From positions 124,001-188,000 of the forward strand of contig JAFNAS010000004.1 of the NCBI GenBank assembly GCA_017860295.1: a stretch of DNA of 64,000 nucleotides. The letters are read 5' to 3'. Made by a program: the position numbers and the translations under genes. Below are positions 9,413 to 17,692 of this stretch, one piece after another. This stretch comes from Bacteroidota bacterium. Lineage in GTDB: Bacteria; Bacteroidota; Bacteroidia; Bacteroidales; Paludibacteraceae. The notes beneath the pieces are model-generated. The model worked only from the letters and a program-made list of their open reading frames with translations. It had not been told where the DNA came from and did no database searches. Numbering within the stretch: the stretch's first letter is position 1; every line of letters begins with the position of its first letter.

Positions 9413-10534
9413 TTAATAACAACTTCTAAGATTTGACAGGCGAAGACGCGTATCCTGATCAAAAAGAACCAATAAAGAGTCGTCTTTAGCAGGTAAAGTC
9501 AGAGATAATGACTTGCGGATGTATTTTTCTGTCGGAAGCAAGTAGTACTGAAACTTACCATCCAACGAACCTTTGTGGACATAGAACGGAATATAATCCG
9601 CTTTTTTCACTTTGCAGTCAGTGGTAGAAATCGTAATACGAGCAAGTATACCTCCATTCGAATTTCGCCAGCGTTGATTGGAAATCATATTTCCCACTGA
9701 ATAAAACACCGGTACCCGGGTACTATCCGAACGGTATTGCATCTCAAAATTCTGCACCACATGGGGATGTGAACCAACAATAGCATCGGCACCCGATTTG
9801 ATGATCAATGCTGCCACCTTTTCTTGCTGTGCATTCGACTTCAGCTCATATTCATTCCCCCAATGAATCGTCACAACAATAAATTGTGCCCCTCTCAGCC
9901 TGGCGGTATGAATATCCTGCCGAATTTGAGCCGTATCGATACTATTTACAACGTAAGGAGATGGAACTTGATGCCCATTTGTCCCGAAAGTACAATTTAA
10001 GATGGCAATTTTAATCCCTTTGACAGTCACAATCAACGGATAAATAGAATCCCGTTGGGCTCTATTCAAATAAACCCCAACCGGTTGTACCTTTTTATTT
10101 ACCGTCAGAAATGTGCGCATGATTCCGTTAGCCCCCCTATCAGCAATATGGTTATTAGCCAACTGCATGACATCAAATCCGGCATTCACCGCCCCATCCA
10201 ACACTGCATCGGGACTTGAAAAGCAAGGATAGCCGCTATACGGTTTACCGGCCAACGGAACTTCCAAATTTGCTACAGCCAGATCTGCCGACCGAATATA
10301 GGGCGCAAGATACTTGTAACAGGAAGTAAAATCATAGGAGCGCGATGTTTTATCATAAGCAGCCTCCAATTGCGGTACATGTCCCATGATGTCGCCCGCG
10401 AAGATCAGGATAATAGAATCACTTTGTCTTAATTCGCTGTTCGTATTCTCTTTTATGTCAGGCGTTTTATATGCATAGCAAATCCAAACAACCGACAGCA
10501 GAATAATCAGGGATATATACCGGTATTTTTTCAT
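9413..10534 (-). CDS. CapA-family (PgsA-like) metallophosphatase-fold protein
   Basis: 373 residues with an N-terminal membrane anchor or signal segment (ISLIILLSVVWICYAY) and then the CapA fold, showing the metal-site motifs AGDIMGHVP, LEVPLAG, LANNHIADRG, VTIHWGNEYE and VGSHPHVVQ. CapA was named for poly-gamma-glutamate capsule synthesis, but no capB/capC homologues are nearby, so capsule synthesis should not be assumed. The gene starts five bases after the pyrD stop and is probably the last gene of a pyrK-pyrD-capA transcript; the link to pyrimidine synthesis may be incidental. Confidence 0.85.
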   Translation of the reverse strand: MKKYRYISLIILLSVVWICYAYKTPDIKENTNSELRQSDSIILIFAGDIMGHVPQLEAAYDKTSRSYDFTSCYKYLAPYIRSADLAVANLEVPLAGKPYSGYPCFSSPDAVLDGAVNAGFDVMQLANNHIADRGANGIMRTFLTVNKKVQPVGVYLNRAQRDSIYPLIVTVKGIKIAILNCTFGTNGHQVPSPYVVNSIDTAQIRQDIHTARLRGAQFIVVTIHWGNEYELKSNAQQEKVAALIIKSGADAIVGSHPHVVQNFEMQYRSDSTRVPVFYSVGNMISNQRWRNSNGGILARITISTTDCKVKKADYIPFYVHKGSLDGKFQYYLLPTEKYIRKSLSLTLPAKDDSLLVLFDQDTRLRLSNLRSCY

Positions 10535-10539
10535 TTCAA

Positions 10540-11451
10540 TTACATGTCTAATGCACCAATAATGTCATATATCGACGAATATCCGTGTCGATCGAGGTAT
10601 TCATTGATTCCATCAACCACCTTGACACTCACAGCCGGATCGATAAAGTTGGCCGTACCTATTTGAATTGCCGTTGCACCGGCAAGGAAAAATTCAATCG
10701 CATCGGTAGCATTCATAATACCACCCAATCCGATGACTGGGATTTTAACGGCTTTTGCAACCTGCCATACCATGCGGAGAGCCACAGGCTTCACACAGGG
10801 CCCCGACAAGCCTCCGGTAACAGTAGAAAGCAGCGGTTTTCGGGTTTCGGCATCGATGGCCATACCCAGAAGCGTATTTATCAACGAAACTGAATCAGCC
10901 CCTTCATCTTCCACAGCTTTTGCAATGGAAGCAATATCGGTGACATTCGGGGATAATTTCACGATCAACGTCTTGGAGTAGGCCTTGCGCACAGCTTTGA
11001 CCACCTCTGCCGCTCCCGCGCAACTCACGCCAAAGGTCATTCCTCCCTGTTTAACGTTCGGACACGATATATTTAGCTCAATAGCCGGTATTTTATCGAG
11101 AGCATTTATCTTTTCTGCCGTGGCTACGTAGTCCTCAATCGTCGATCCAGAAACATTAACCATGATATTGGTATCATACTCCTTGATCTGAGGATAAATA
11201 GACGATACGAAGTAGTCTATCCCTTTATTTTGCAGTCCTACAGCATTTAACATGCCCGAAGGAGTTTCAGCCATTCGCGGATAAGCATTCCCCTCCCGAT
11301 GAAGAATAGTTGTCCCCTTGGTAAAAATTCCCCCTATTCGACCAAGATCCATAAAATCGACATACTCTTCTCCAAAGCCAAATGTTCCTGAGGCCGTAGT
11401 AACTGGATTTTTGAACTCTACCGCCCCTATTTTTACTCTTAAATCTGCCAT
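10540..11451 (-). CDS. pyrD: Dihydroorotate dehydrogenase B (NAD+), catalytic subunit
   Basis: 303 residues from the ATG at 11451 ([13 protein letters not shown]), which overlaps the pyrK end by 13 bases; an upstream in-frame start would add 15 residues unlike the family. FMN-binding and catalytic motifs are visible: [13 protein letters not shown], the [11 protein letters not shown] segment with the class 1B catalytic Cys, and the C-terminal [20 protein letters not shown] phosphate-binding block. It oxidises dihydroorotate to orotate in de novo pyrimidine synthesis, passing electrons through PyrK to NAD+. The heterotetrameric PyrD-PyrK form suits a mainly anaerobic organism. Confidence 0.96.
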   Translation of the reverse strand: MADLRVKIGAVEFKNPVTTASGTFGFGEEYVDFMDLGRIGGIFTKGTTILHREGNAYPRMAETPSGMLNAVGLQNKGIDYFVSSIYPQIKEYDTNIMVNVSGSTIEDYVATAEKINALDKIPAIELNISCPNVKQGGMTFGVSCAGAAEVVKAVRKAYSKTLIVKLSPNVTDIASIAKAVEDEGADSVSLINTLLGMAIDAETRKPLLSTVTGGLSGPCVKPVALRMVWQVAKAVKIPVIGLGGIMNATDAIEFFLAGATAIQIGTANFIDPAVSVKVVDGINEYLDRHGYSSIYDIIGALDM

Positions 11452-12212
11452 GATAGTTCTTTTGAATTGAATACTGGTCCATCGGTGCACACGCATTTAT
11501 GACCGGTTTGGGTTTGTGTAACGCAACACAAGCAGGCTCCAATACCGCAAGCCATTTTATTTTCAAGAGAGACCTCGCAATCAATCGATTTATACTGCGC
11601 AAAGCGGGCTACAGCCTGCATCATGGGGGTCGGGCCACAGGTATAGATCATATCTATTGGCTCTTGTAAAATAGAGTGTTGGGTAACAAAGCCTTTCTCT
11701 CCGGCAGATCCATCTTCGGTTGTAATGTACACCTTGCCCAGCTTTTTGAACTCATCCAGTTGCATCAACCCTCCTTCCGACCGGGCTCCCAGCAAGAACA
11801 TCGGCTCAAAGCCCTCTTGCTTTAGCGTAGAGCCCATAAATAGCAAAGGAGCAATACCGACACCACCACCCACCAATAGTAGGCGAGACTGGCTCTCTTT
11901 GGGCATTGTGAATGAATTACCCAGAGGGAGAAGCATATTGACCGTGTCTCCAATCTTGTATTCCGACATTTTACGCGTACCATCTCCCACCTTTTGCACC
12001 AAAAGCCAAAGCTCGTTGTTGACTCGATCTACATAATTAACAGATATCGGGCGGCGAAGGAACACGCTCGGAGCATTATCGATGCGCACCTGCACAAATT
12101 GCCCCGGCAACATCTCAGGTAATGGTTCCTCTTGGGTAAATTTCAATAAAAAATGGCTGTCTCCCAACGAAATATTCGCGGAAACAACCATGTCTAACGA
12201 GCATTTTTTCAT
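11439..12212 (-). CDS. pyrK: Dihydroorotate dehydrogenase B, electron-transfer subunit
   Basis: 257 residues. An N-terminal FAD-binding barrel with [11 protein letters not shown], the NAD-binding motif [16 protein letters not shown] in the middle, and a C-terminal [2Fe-2S] cysteine cluster in [13 protein letters not shown] and [11 protein letters not shown]. PyrK carries FAD and the iron-sulfur cluster and moves electrons from the FMN of PyrD to NAD+. It overlaps pyrD by 13 bases, consistent with translational coupling and equal stoichiometry. The XRE-type gene lies 71 bases upstream on the same strand. Confidence 0.96.
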   Translation of the reverse strand: MKKCSLDMVVSANISLGDSHFLLKFTQEEPLPEMLPGQFVQVRIDNAPSVFLRRPISVNYVDRVNNELWLLVQKVGDGTRKMSEYKIGDTVNMLLPLGNSFTMPKESQSRLLLVGGGVGIAPLLFMGSTLKQEGFEPMFLLGARSEGGLMQLDEFKKLGKVYITTEDGSAGEKGFVTQHSILQEPIDMIYTCGPTPMMQAVARFAQYKSIDCEVSLENKMACGIGACLCCVTQTQTGHKCVCTDGPVFNSKELSWQI

Positions 12213-12283
12213 TGTGTCATTAATTTGACTGCAAAATTACGCAGTTATCTCTTAATTCACAACAGTTGGCAGAAACTTCTACA

Positions 12284-12733
12284 TCACTCTTTGGAAGAAT
12301 TGGGTAAAAACTCTTCAAATGTCATATCCGAATAGTACACCGTAATCTTTTTGACTGTTTTTTCTTTTACAATCTCTTTAATTTCTATAGGCTGGGCTAC
12401 TTCTACCTGTTTTATCTCTTTTGGCGGATAGTTTTTTTCTTCTCTTTTCGGCTCATAACTAACAGTACTACTGGATATTTCCGGCTTAATATCAAACAAT
12501 GAAGCTTGACGAGAAGGCAATTCTTCGCGATACATTGACCCAACACCAGAAATAAGCCAATCTGGATTGATTGTTGGAAACGCATTTAAGATTTTCTGAA
12601 CGACTTCCAGACTCGGTTTATTACGTCCGTTCAGAATATGCGATACAACCGAAGGCTGCGTACCTATCATCAACGCAAAGCGGGTAGGAGCAATTTGCTC
12701 CAGTTCCATAAGTTTGGATATACGATCTTTCAT
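12284..12733 (-). CDS. XRE-family helix-turn-helix protein
   Basis: 149 residues. The first 65 or so form a phage-repressor-like HTH: FALMIGTQPSVVSHILNGRNKPSL is the recognition region, and NPDWLISGVGSMYRE is the characteristic segment after the HTH in Bacteroidota XRE proteins. The remainder is low-complexity and charged (KIEIKEIVKEKTVKKI-like), ending in a hydrophilic tail, so a linker or partner-binding part is likely. It may be transcribed with pyrK downstream, but the 71-base gap leaves that open. Repeated TACAAATGTA elements 90-170 bases upstream are candidate operators or promoters. Confidence 0.8.
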   Translation of the reverse strand: MKDRISKLMELEQIAPTRFALMIGTQPSVVSHILNGRNKPSLEVVQKILNAFPTINPDWLISGVGSMYREELPSRQASLFDIKPEISSSTVSYEPKREEKNYPPKEIKQVEVAQPIEIKEIVKEKTVKKITVYYSDMTFEEFLPNSSKE

Positions 12734-12821
12734 ATGACAGTTTAGCCTTTATGTTTACTATAACCACAATTTATACCTGTGTAATTGTAAAATTGACTGC
12801 ATTTGTTCATCTTTAGCACGC

Positions 12822-12899
12822 TACAAATGTAAACAATAAAATTTACATTTACAATACAATACAAATGTATCGGTGGCGATCATTGATGTACATTTGTGA
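12822..12899. repeat. Cluster of four TACAAATGTA-like elements
   Basis: Elements at 12822-12831 (TACAAATGTA), 12842-12852 (TTTACATTTAC), 12860-12869 (TACAAATGTA) and 12888-12898 (complement, GTACATTTGTG). They may be overlapping promoter -7 boxes facing the XRE gene, or operators for its product. Confidence 0.45.
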
Positions 12900-13501
12900 A
12901 TTATGCAGGTATAAGTTTGAGATAATGTAAAATGCTATTTAAGAACGAATTACTAAACATCTATGCGTTCATACAATATAATCTATTTATTTAGATAAAT
13001 CATCTTATATACCTTATTATAAGTACAATATTTAATTTTAATATCTATTTATCAAGCATTTGAGCAAATAATGTGTATTAATGGCCAATTAACTTTATCA
13101 AATAGATCAAATATAATGCATATATAACTAGTAATTAGATATATATATGACACATAATAGTGATTGCAAATATAATTAAACGCCTCCTATTCACGATTGT
13201 AAATAAGCGATGAGAACTGCCATATACTTCATATTCATCTCTGCATAATTCTTGTTTTACAAATGTATTTTGTATTTTATTTCTCATCTGTAATGTATAT
13301 TTGTGAATAACTCCAGAATCAAACAGGTGATTATTGTCGATATGAATTGACACAGATATTTTTTGTAGATGAACTGCGATAGCCTGCAGTAGAAAATTAA
13401 CGGTAATGTTTTTTCTTTCAATGCAATACCTTTTATTTTACCTCTTTTTTAGCTTCTGAGAATTGAATATTTCGTTTATCGCTGTATTCTTCTATTTCCC
13501 G

Positions 13502-13533
13502 TTTGGAGTAGCGATGATAAAACTCTATTTTTG
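13502..13533 (+). promoter_or_regulatory. Promoter of rlmD (full Bacteroidota consensus)
   Basis: TTTG at 13502-13505, 20 bases, then TATTTTTG at 13526-13533. This places transcription start near 13540, inside any TTG-initiated longer frame, and supports GTG at 13552 as start. Confidence 0.75.
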
Positions 13534-13551
13534 CATTCAAATTTTTATATT

Positions 13552-14964
13552 GTGAAACGAACAAAAAAGCCATTACCCGTTCTTGAAAATATCGTTGTTT
13601 CGGATGTAGCTGCCGAAGGGAAAGCAATCGCCAAAAACAATGATATGGTTATTTTCATTCCTTATGTTGCTCCCGGCGACATTATCGATATTCAGCTTAC
13701 ACGAAAGAAATATAGTTATGCCGAAGGGAAAGCTATCAATTTCCACTCGTTCTCCGAAGAAAGAGTGGACCCCATCTGCGAACACTTTGGTGTATGCGGT
13801 GGGTGTAAATGGCAACATCTGAATTATACGTCGCAACTAAAATACAAACAGCAACAGGTAACCGACAATCTGACCCGAATTGGCAAGATAGAACTTCCCG
13901 AAATATCTCCGATCCTTGGTTCGGGCGAAACTACCCATTACCGGAATAAACTGGAATTTACCTTTTCAAACAAACGGTGGATAACGGAAGAAGAGATCAA
14001 ATCTGGTGCTCAGTTTGACGATATGAATGCATTGGGATTTCATATTCCAACGCTTTTCGATAAAGTATTGGACATAAAAAAGTGTTGGTTGCAAGATGAC
14101 ATCTCCAATCAGATACGATTGGCTGTAAGAGACTATGCAACAGAAAATAACCTGTCATTTTTTGACTTGCGAAATCGGGATGGCTTTCTTCGGAATATGA
14201 TCGTTCGTAGCTCTACGACCGGAGAATTGATGGTAATTATGGTATTCTTCAAAGAGTTGAAAGATGAACGCGAAGGTTTGTTGAATCAGCTCCTATCACT
14301 TTTTCCTCAAATATCATCACTGGTCTATATTATCAATGAAAAAGCGAACGACACCATTACAGATCAGGAGGTTGTTCTATACCACGGAAACGATTATATT
14401 TTTGAGCAAATGGAAGAGTTGAAGTTCAAAATAGGACCGAAATCTTTCTACCAAACAAACTCAAAACAAGCTTACGAACTGTATAAGGTTGTCCGGAATT
14501 TTGCCCATTTATCGGGAACCGAATTGGTGTACGACCTCTATACCGGAACAGGTACCATTGCCAATTTTGTTGCCCGTCAGTCAAAACAGGTAATTGGAAT
14601 CGAATATGTACCGGAAGCGATTGAAGATGCAAAAATCAATTCGGATTTGAATCATGTTGGCAATACGCTATTCTTTGCCGGAGACATGAAAGATATTTTG
14701 CATGAAAACTTCATAAACGAGCATGGACATCCGGATGTAATCATAACAGATCCTCCTCGTGCCGGAATGCATACGGATGTAATCGATGCAATACTCTTTG
14801 CAGCACCTAACCGAATTGTATATGTAAGCTGTAATCCGGCAACTCAAGCCCGAGATTTAAGTTTACTCAACGAGCAGTACAAAGTGACTAAAGTACAACC
14901 GGTAGATATGTTTCCGCATACACATCATGTAGAAAACGTTGTTCTACTTGAAAAACGGGAATAG
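13552..14964 (+). CDS. rlmD: 23S rRNA (uracil-C5)-methyltransferase, RlmD/RumA type
   Basis: 470 residues from the GTG at 13552 (MKRTKKPLPV); a TTG start 21 bases upstream lies within the promoter and is rejected. An N-terminal TRAM domain (about residues 1-60) is followed by the Fe-S cysteines in CEHFGVCGGCKWQHL, the SAM-binding VYDLYTGTGTIANF, DPPRAGMH, and the catalytic Cys in VYVSCNPATQARDL. The enzyme makes 5-methyluridine in 23S rRNA. Bacteroidota have one to a few paralogues, so the exact target position is inferred, not shown. Confidence 0.9.
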   Translation: MKRTKKPLPVLENIVVSDVAAEGKAIAKNNDMVIFIPYVAPGDIIDIQLTRKKYSYAEGKAINFHSFSEERVDPICEHFGVCGGCKWQHLNYTSQLKYKQQQVTDNLTRIGKIELPEISPILGSGETTHYRNKLEFTFSNKRWITEEEIKSGAQFDDMNALGFHIPTLFDKVLDIKKCWLQDDISNQIRLAVRDYATENNLSFFDLRNRDGFLRNMIVRSSTTGELMVIMVFFKELKDEREGLLNQLLSLFPQISSLVYIINEKANDTITDQEVVLYHGNDYIFEQMEELKFKIGPKSFYQTNSKQAYELYKVVRNFAHLSGTELVYDLYTGTGTIANFVARQSKQVIGIEYVPEAIEDAKINSDLNHVGNTLFFAGDMKDILHENFINEHGHPDVIITDPPRAGMHTDVIDAILFAAPNRIVYVSCNPATQARDLSLLNEQYKVTKVQPVDMFPHTHHVENVVLLEKRE

Positions 14965-15013
14965 ATCTATTATTTATTGCATAAATATTGCTTGAAAAAT
15001 CATAAATATTTTG

Positions 15014-15021
15014 TATCTTTC
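15014..15021 (+). promoter_or_regulatory. -7-like promoter box of marC
   Basis: TATCTTTC (one mismatch to TAnnTTTG) 57 bases before the ATG at 15078. It argues against the upstream in-frame start at 15024. Confidence 0.45.
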
Positions 15022-15077
15022 GAATGTTTATTGGATTAGCGCTATGTCAAATAGCCTCAATTATCAATTCAAATAAT

Positions 15078-15656
15078 ATGAACATCAATTTGTTAGAAAT
15101 AACAAGTGCTTTTGTGGTACTTTTTGCTATTATTGATGTACTTGGTTCTATACCTATTGTACTAAGTATTAAACAGAAACAGAAGATCAATCCATTAACT
15201 GTTGTAGGTGCATCATTTGCGGTAATGCTCGGATTTCTGTATGCCGGAGATATTGTTTTGAGTATGTTTGGGGTAGATATCAAATCATTCGCGGTAGCCG
15301 GATCTTTTGTCATTTTTATTATGGCAATGGAAATGACATTGGGCATTGAAATATTTAAAATGGACGGGCCTGTTAAGACTGCGTCCATTGTCCCTCTTGC
15401 GTTTCCGCTCATAGCAGGCCCAGGATCATTCACCTCCCTACTCTCTTTGCGTGCTGAATATCAGACAATTAATATAATAATAGCTTTGCTACTCAATATG
15501 GCTTTTGTCTATTTAGTACTCCGCCTAACTGATAAAATAGAAAAATTAATCGGTAAAGGCGGCATCTATATTCTTCGAAAATTCTTTGGAGTAATTTTAT
15601 TAGCAATTGCTGTAAAGCTGTTTGCAACTAATATAGCAACATTCTTTAATCACTAA
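15078..15656 (+). CDS. MarC-family (UPF0056) integral membrane protein
   Basis: 192 residues from the ATG at 15078 (MNINLLEITSAFVVLFAIID), with six predicted membrane helices. Typical family segments are DVLGSIPIVLS near the start and FPLIAGPGSFTSLLSL in the centre. MarC proteins were once linked to antibiotic resistance, but that link was not upheld, and the transported substrate is unknown. The stop is one base before the dgkA start, so the two genes are cotranscribed and probably translationally coupled. Confidence 0.88.
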   Translation: MNINLLEITSAFVVLFAIIDVLGSIPIVLSIKQKQKINPLTVVGASFAVMLGFLYAGDIVLSMFGVDIKSFAVAGSFVIFIMAMEMTLGIEIFKMDGPVKTASIVPLAFPLIAGPGSFTSLLSLRAEYQTINIIIALLLNMAFVYLVLRLTDKIEKLIGKGGIYILRKFFGVILLAIAVKLFATNIATFFNH

Positions 15657-15657
15657 A

Positions 15658-16041
15658 ATGGATCAAAAGGGATTCTCCATAAGCCGCCTGATTAAAAGCT
15701 TCGGATATGCATTGAAAGGAATTGCGACAGCTTATTCGAAAGGACAAGTCAATATTAAGATTCATACCTGCGTTGCAATCCTCACCATAGCGTTAAGTAT
15801 ACTTTTATCAATCAGTACTTTTGAATGGGTTTGCATCATTTTGTGCATCGGATTGGTCATTGCAGCCGAAATGACGAACAGTGCAATCGAGACGTTGGTG
15901 GATCTTGTCTCTCCGGAGTGGCACGAGAAAGCAGGAAGCGTGAAAGACATCGCAGCTGGAGCTGTCCTAGTTTTAGCCGCGACATCTGTAGTAGTGGGCG
16001 CAATAATTTTTCTACCTAAAATTATTGCATTATTATCTTAA
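15658..16041 (+). CDS. dgkA: Diacylglycerol kinase / undecaprenol kinase (DgkA type)
   Basis: 127 residues with three membrane helices. The family signature EMTNSAIETLVDLV is followed by EWHEKAGSVKDIAAGAV, which holds the catalytic and metal-binding acidic residues. These small integral-membrane kinases phosphorylate diacylglycerol or, in many bacteria, undecaprenol; the substrate cannot be told from sequence. It follows marC by one base and converges on xseB with only eight bases between stops and no obvious terminator. Confidence 0.92.
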   Translation: MDQKGFSISRLIKSFGYALKGIATAYSKGQVNIKIHTCVAILTIALSILLSISTFEWVCIILCIGLVIAAEMTNSAIETLVDLVSPEWHEKAGSVKDIAAGAVLVLAATSVVVGAIIFLPKIIALLS

Positions 16042-16049
16042 CCGATCAA

Positions 16050-16250
16050 CTATTCCAGTTCATCAAGCATTTGCTGGATTTCAGCATCAACTTCAAACAG
16101 TTGCTGCTTGCATCGTTGAATAATCGACGATGCACGCTTCACCAATGGCGATAGCTCTTCTAACGGCATTTCCACATTGTCGAGCTTCTTCAAAATTTCA
16201 TCCAATTCGTTCAAAGATTCGGTATAAGATATTTTTTTTGCTGTCGGCAT
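16050..16250 (-). CDS. xseB: Exodeoxyribonuclease VII small subunit
   Basis: 66 residues, normal for XseB. The sequence opens with SYTESLNELDEILKKLDN and continues PLEELSPLVKRASSII, the short helical pattern of the family that packs along the XseA stalk. Exonuclease VII degrades single-stranded DNA. The large subunit gene xseA, usually next to xseB, is not in this window; the upstream neighbour on the same strand is rfbB, separated by 92 bases containing an inverted repeat. Confidence 0.9.
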   Translation of the reverse strand: MPTAKKISYTESLNELDEILKKLDNVEMPLEELSPLVKRASSIIQRCKQQLFEVDAEIQQMLDELE

Positions 16251-16277
16251 AATTTTAATTATATTGCAAAATACAAC

Positions 16278-16330
16278 AAACTTGGAATCAAAAAGGCTGC
16301 TAAAACAACAACATTCCTAGTTCCAAGTTT
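16278..16330 (-). terminator. Inverted repeat between rfbB and xseB, possible terminator
   Basis: AAACTTGGAA (16278-16287) and TTCCAAGTTT (16321-16330) form a perfect 10-bp stem, but the loop is 33 bases. On the minus strand it is followed by GTTGTATTTT. It would end rfbB transcripts; the long loop lowers confidence. Confidence 0.35.
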
Positions 16331-16342
16331 ATTCTCAATTAT

Positions 16343-17395
16343 CTATCTGTTTTCGTACTGTTTGGCGTAATATTTTTGATATTCACCGCTTGTGATATTC
16401 TCCATCCAAGCTTCATTTGCCAAATACCAATCAACCGTCTTTTCCAGTCCTTCCGCAAATTGCAATGAAGGATGCCATCCCAACTCTTTTTGTAATTTGG
16501 AAGAATCAATAGCATAGCGCAAGTCATGTCCGGCTCGATCGGTAACAAATGTAATCAGCTTTGCCGACTCCCCTTCGGGACGACCCAGTTTTTTATCCAT
16601 GATTTTACACAACAGTCGAATCAAGTCGATATTTGTCCATTCGTTAATGCCACCAATATTGTACGTCTCTCCATCCTTGCCGTGATGAAAAATGATATCA
16701 ATTGCCGAAGCATGATCTTCCACAAACAACCAGTCGCGAATGTTTTCGCCTTTGCCATAAATGGGAATGGGTTTATTGTGCTTGATATTATTGATCGAAA
16801 GCGGAATTAACTTTTCGGGGAACTGATGAGAGCCATAATTATTGGAACAGTTTGAAACCACTACCGGCAATCCGTAAGTATGATGATATGCCCTAACCAA
16901 ATGATCGGAACTAGCTTTTGATGAAGAATATGGACTTCTCGGATCATACGATGTTGCCTCTACGAACATACCAGTTTTCCCAAGCGAACCATATACTTCG
17001 TCGGTGGAAATGTGATAAAACAGACGTCCCTTCATATTGTCTTTCCATGCTTCTTTGGCTGCATGAATCAAGTTGACCGTACCCAAAATATTGGTACGAA
17101 TAAAGGAAAACGGATCTGTAATCGATCTATCGACATGCGATTCGGCTGCTAAATGGATGACGCCATGAAAATCATATTGTTGGAACAACTGCTGAATGGC
17201 ATCTGTATCTGTAATATCCATTTTAACAAAAGTATAATTAGACTGGGTTGAAACATCAACAAGATTTTCAAGATTTCCGGCATAAGTTAAAGCATCCAGA
17301 TTAACAATATGGTATTCCGGATACTTATTCACAAATAAACGTATAACATGAGAACCTATGAAACCGGCTCCACCTGTAATCAAAATAGTTTTCAT
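16343..17395 (-). CDS. rfbB: dTDP-glucose 4,6-dehydratase
   Basis: 350 residues of the extended SDR family. The NAD-binding TGGAGFIGSHV is at the N-terminus, the active-site STDEVYGSL and the YSSSK catalytic pair are mid-protein, and NNYGSHQFPEKLIPL and NIRDWLFVEDHA follow as in RfbB/RmlB. It converts dTDP-glucose to dTDP-4-keto-6-deoxyglucose, the precursor of dTDP-rhamnose and related sugars. rfbA, rfbC and rfbD are not adjacent, so the rest of the pathway must be elsewhere. A TATCTTTG box lies 77 bases upstream. Confidence 0.95.
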   Translation of the reverse strand: MKTILITGGAGFIGSHVIRLFVNKYPEYHIVNLDALTYAGNLENLVDVSTQSNYTFVKMDITDTDAIQQLFQQYDFHGVIHLAAESHVDRSITDPFSFIRTNILGTVNLIHAAKEAWKDNMKGRLFYHISTDEVYGSLGKTGMFVEATSYDPRSPYSSSKASSDHLVRAYHHTYGLPVVVSNCSNNYGSHQFPEKLIPLSINNIKHNKPIPIYGKGENIRDWLFVEDHASAIDIIFHHGKDGETYNIGGINEWTNIDLIRLLCKIMDKKLGRPEGESAKLITFVTDRAGHDLRYAIDSSKLQKELGWHPSLQFAEGLEKTVDWYLANEAWMENITSGEYQKYYAKQYENR

Positions 17396-17471
17396 TTATC
17401 AACAAATTTAAATAGCTATAAAAAATTCCCTTTAAGGCAGTAATCGTTATCTGTTTATAAAAAAATATTTG

Positions 17472-17479
17472 CAAAGATA
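17472..17479 (-). promoter_or_regulatory. -7 promoter box of rfbB
   Basis: Minus strand reads TATCTTTG, an exact TAnnTTTG match, about 77 bases before the rfbB ATG. Confidence 0.55.
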
Positions 17480-17582
17480 TAAAGATTGTACCAAAACGAA
17501 ACTAATTAAAATAAATTCTACTCTAACGACTATCTATTCAACATACCAAGATTTTAGGGTATCAGATAATTAGCCCATTTTG

Positions 17583-17613
17583 TTTGCAATCACAAAAAAA
17601 GTAACTACTTTTG
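17583..17613 (+). promoter_or_regulatory. Promoter of the DUF349 gene (full Bacteroidota consensus)
   Basis: TTTG (17583-17586), a 19-base spacer, then TACTTTTG (17606-17613). The leader to the ATG at 17693 is about 75 bases. Confidence 0.75.
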
Positions 17614-17692
17614 CATTTATATGACTAAGTGAATTTTGGCTGCTTGGCTCAAAATTTACAAGATCCTAAAACACTCTTAACCTCAAAAGCGC

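Larger units (their letters stand above)
12734..13551. other. AT-rich intergenic region with repeated TACAAATGTA elements
   Basis: About 800 bases, very AT-rich, between the XRE gene and rlmD. Short open frames exist here (for example 13135-13353 on the minus strand) but look random. TACAAATGTA or its complement occurs at 12822, 12842 (variant), 12860 and 12888 and again near 13258 and 13293. Each contains the -7 box TACATTTG on one strand. No RNA gene is recognised. Confidence 0.6.

Noticed and set aside
9413-10534. Capsule (poly-gamma-glutamate) synthesis locus
   Set aside because: Only the CapA-like fold is present; no capB, capC or capE homologue nearby.
13135-13353. A 72-codon minus-strand gene in the AT-rich gap
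   Set aside because: Composition is random-like and no ribosome-binding or promoter signal supports it.
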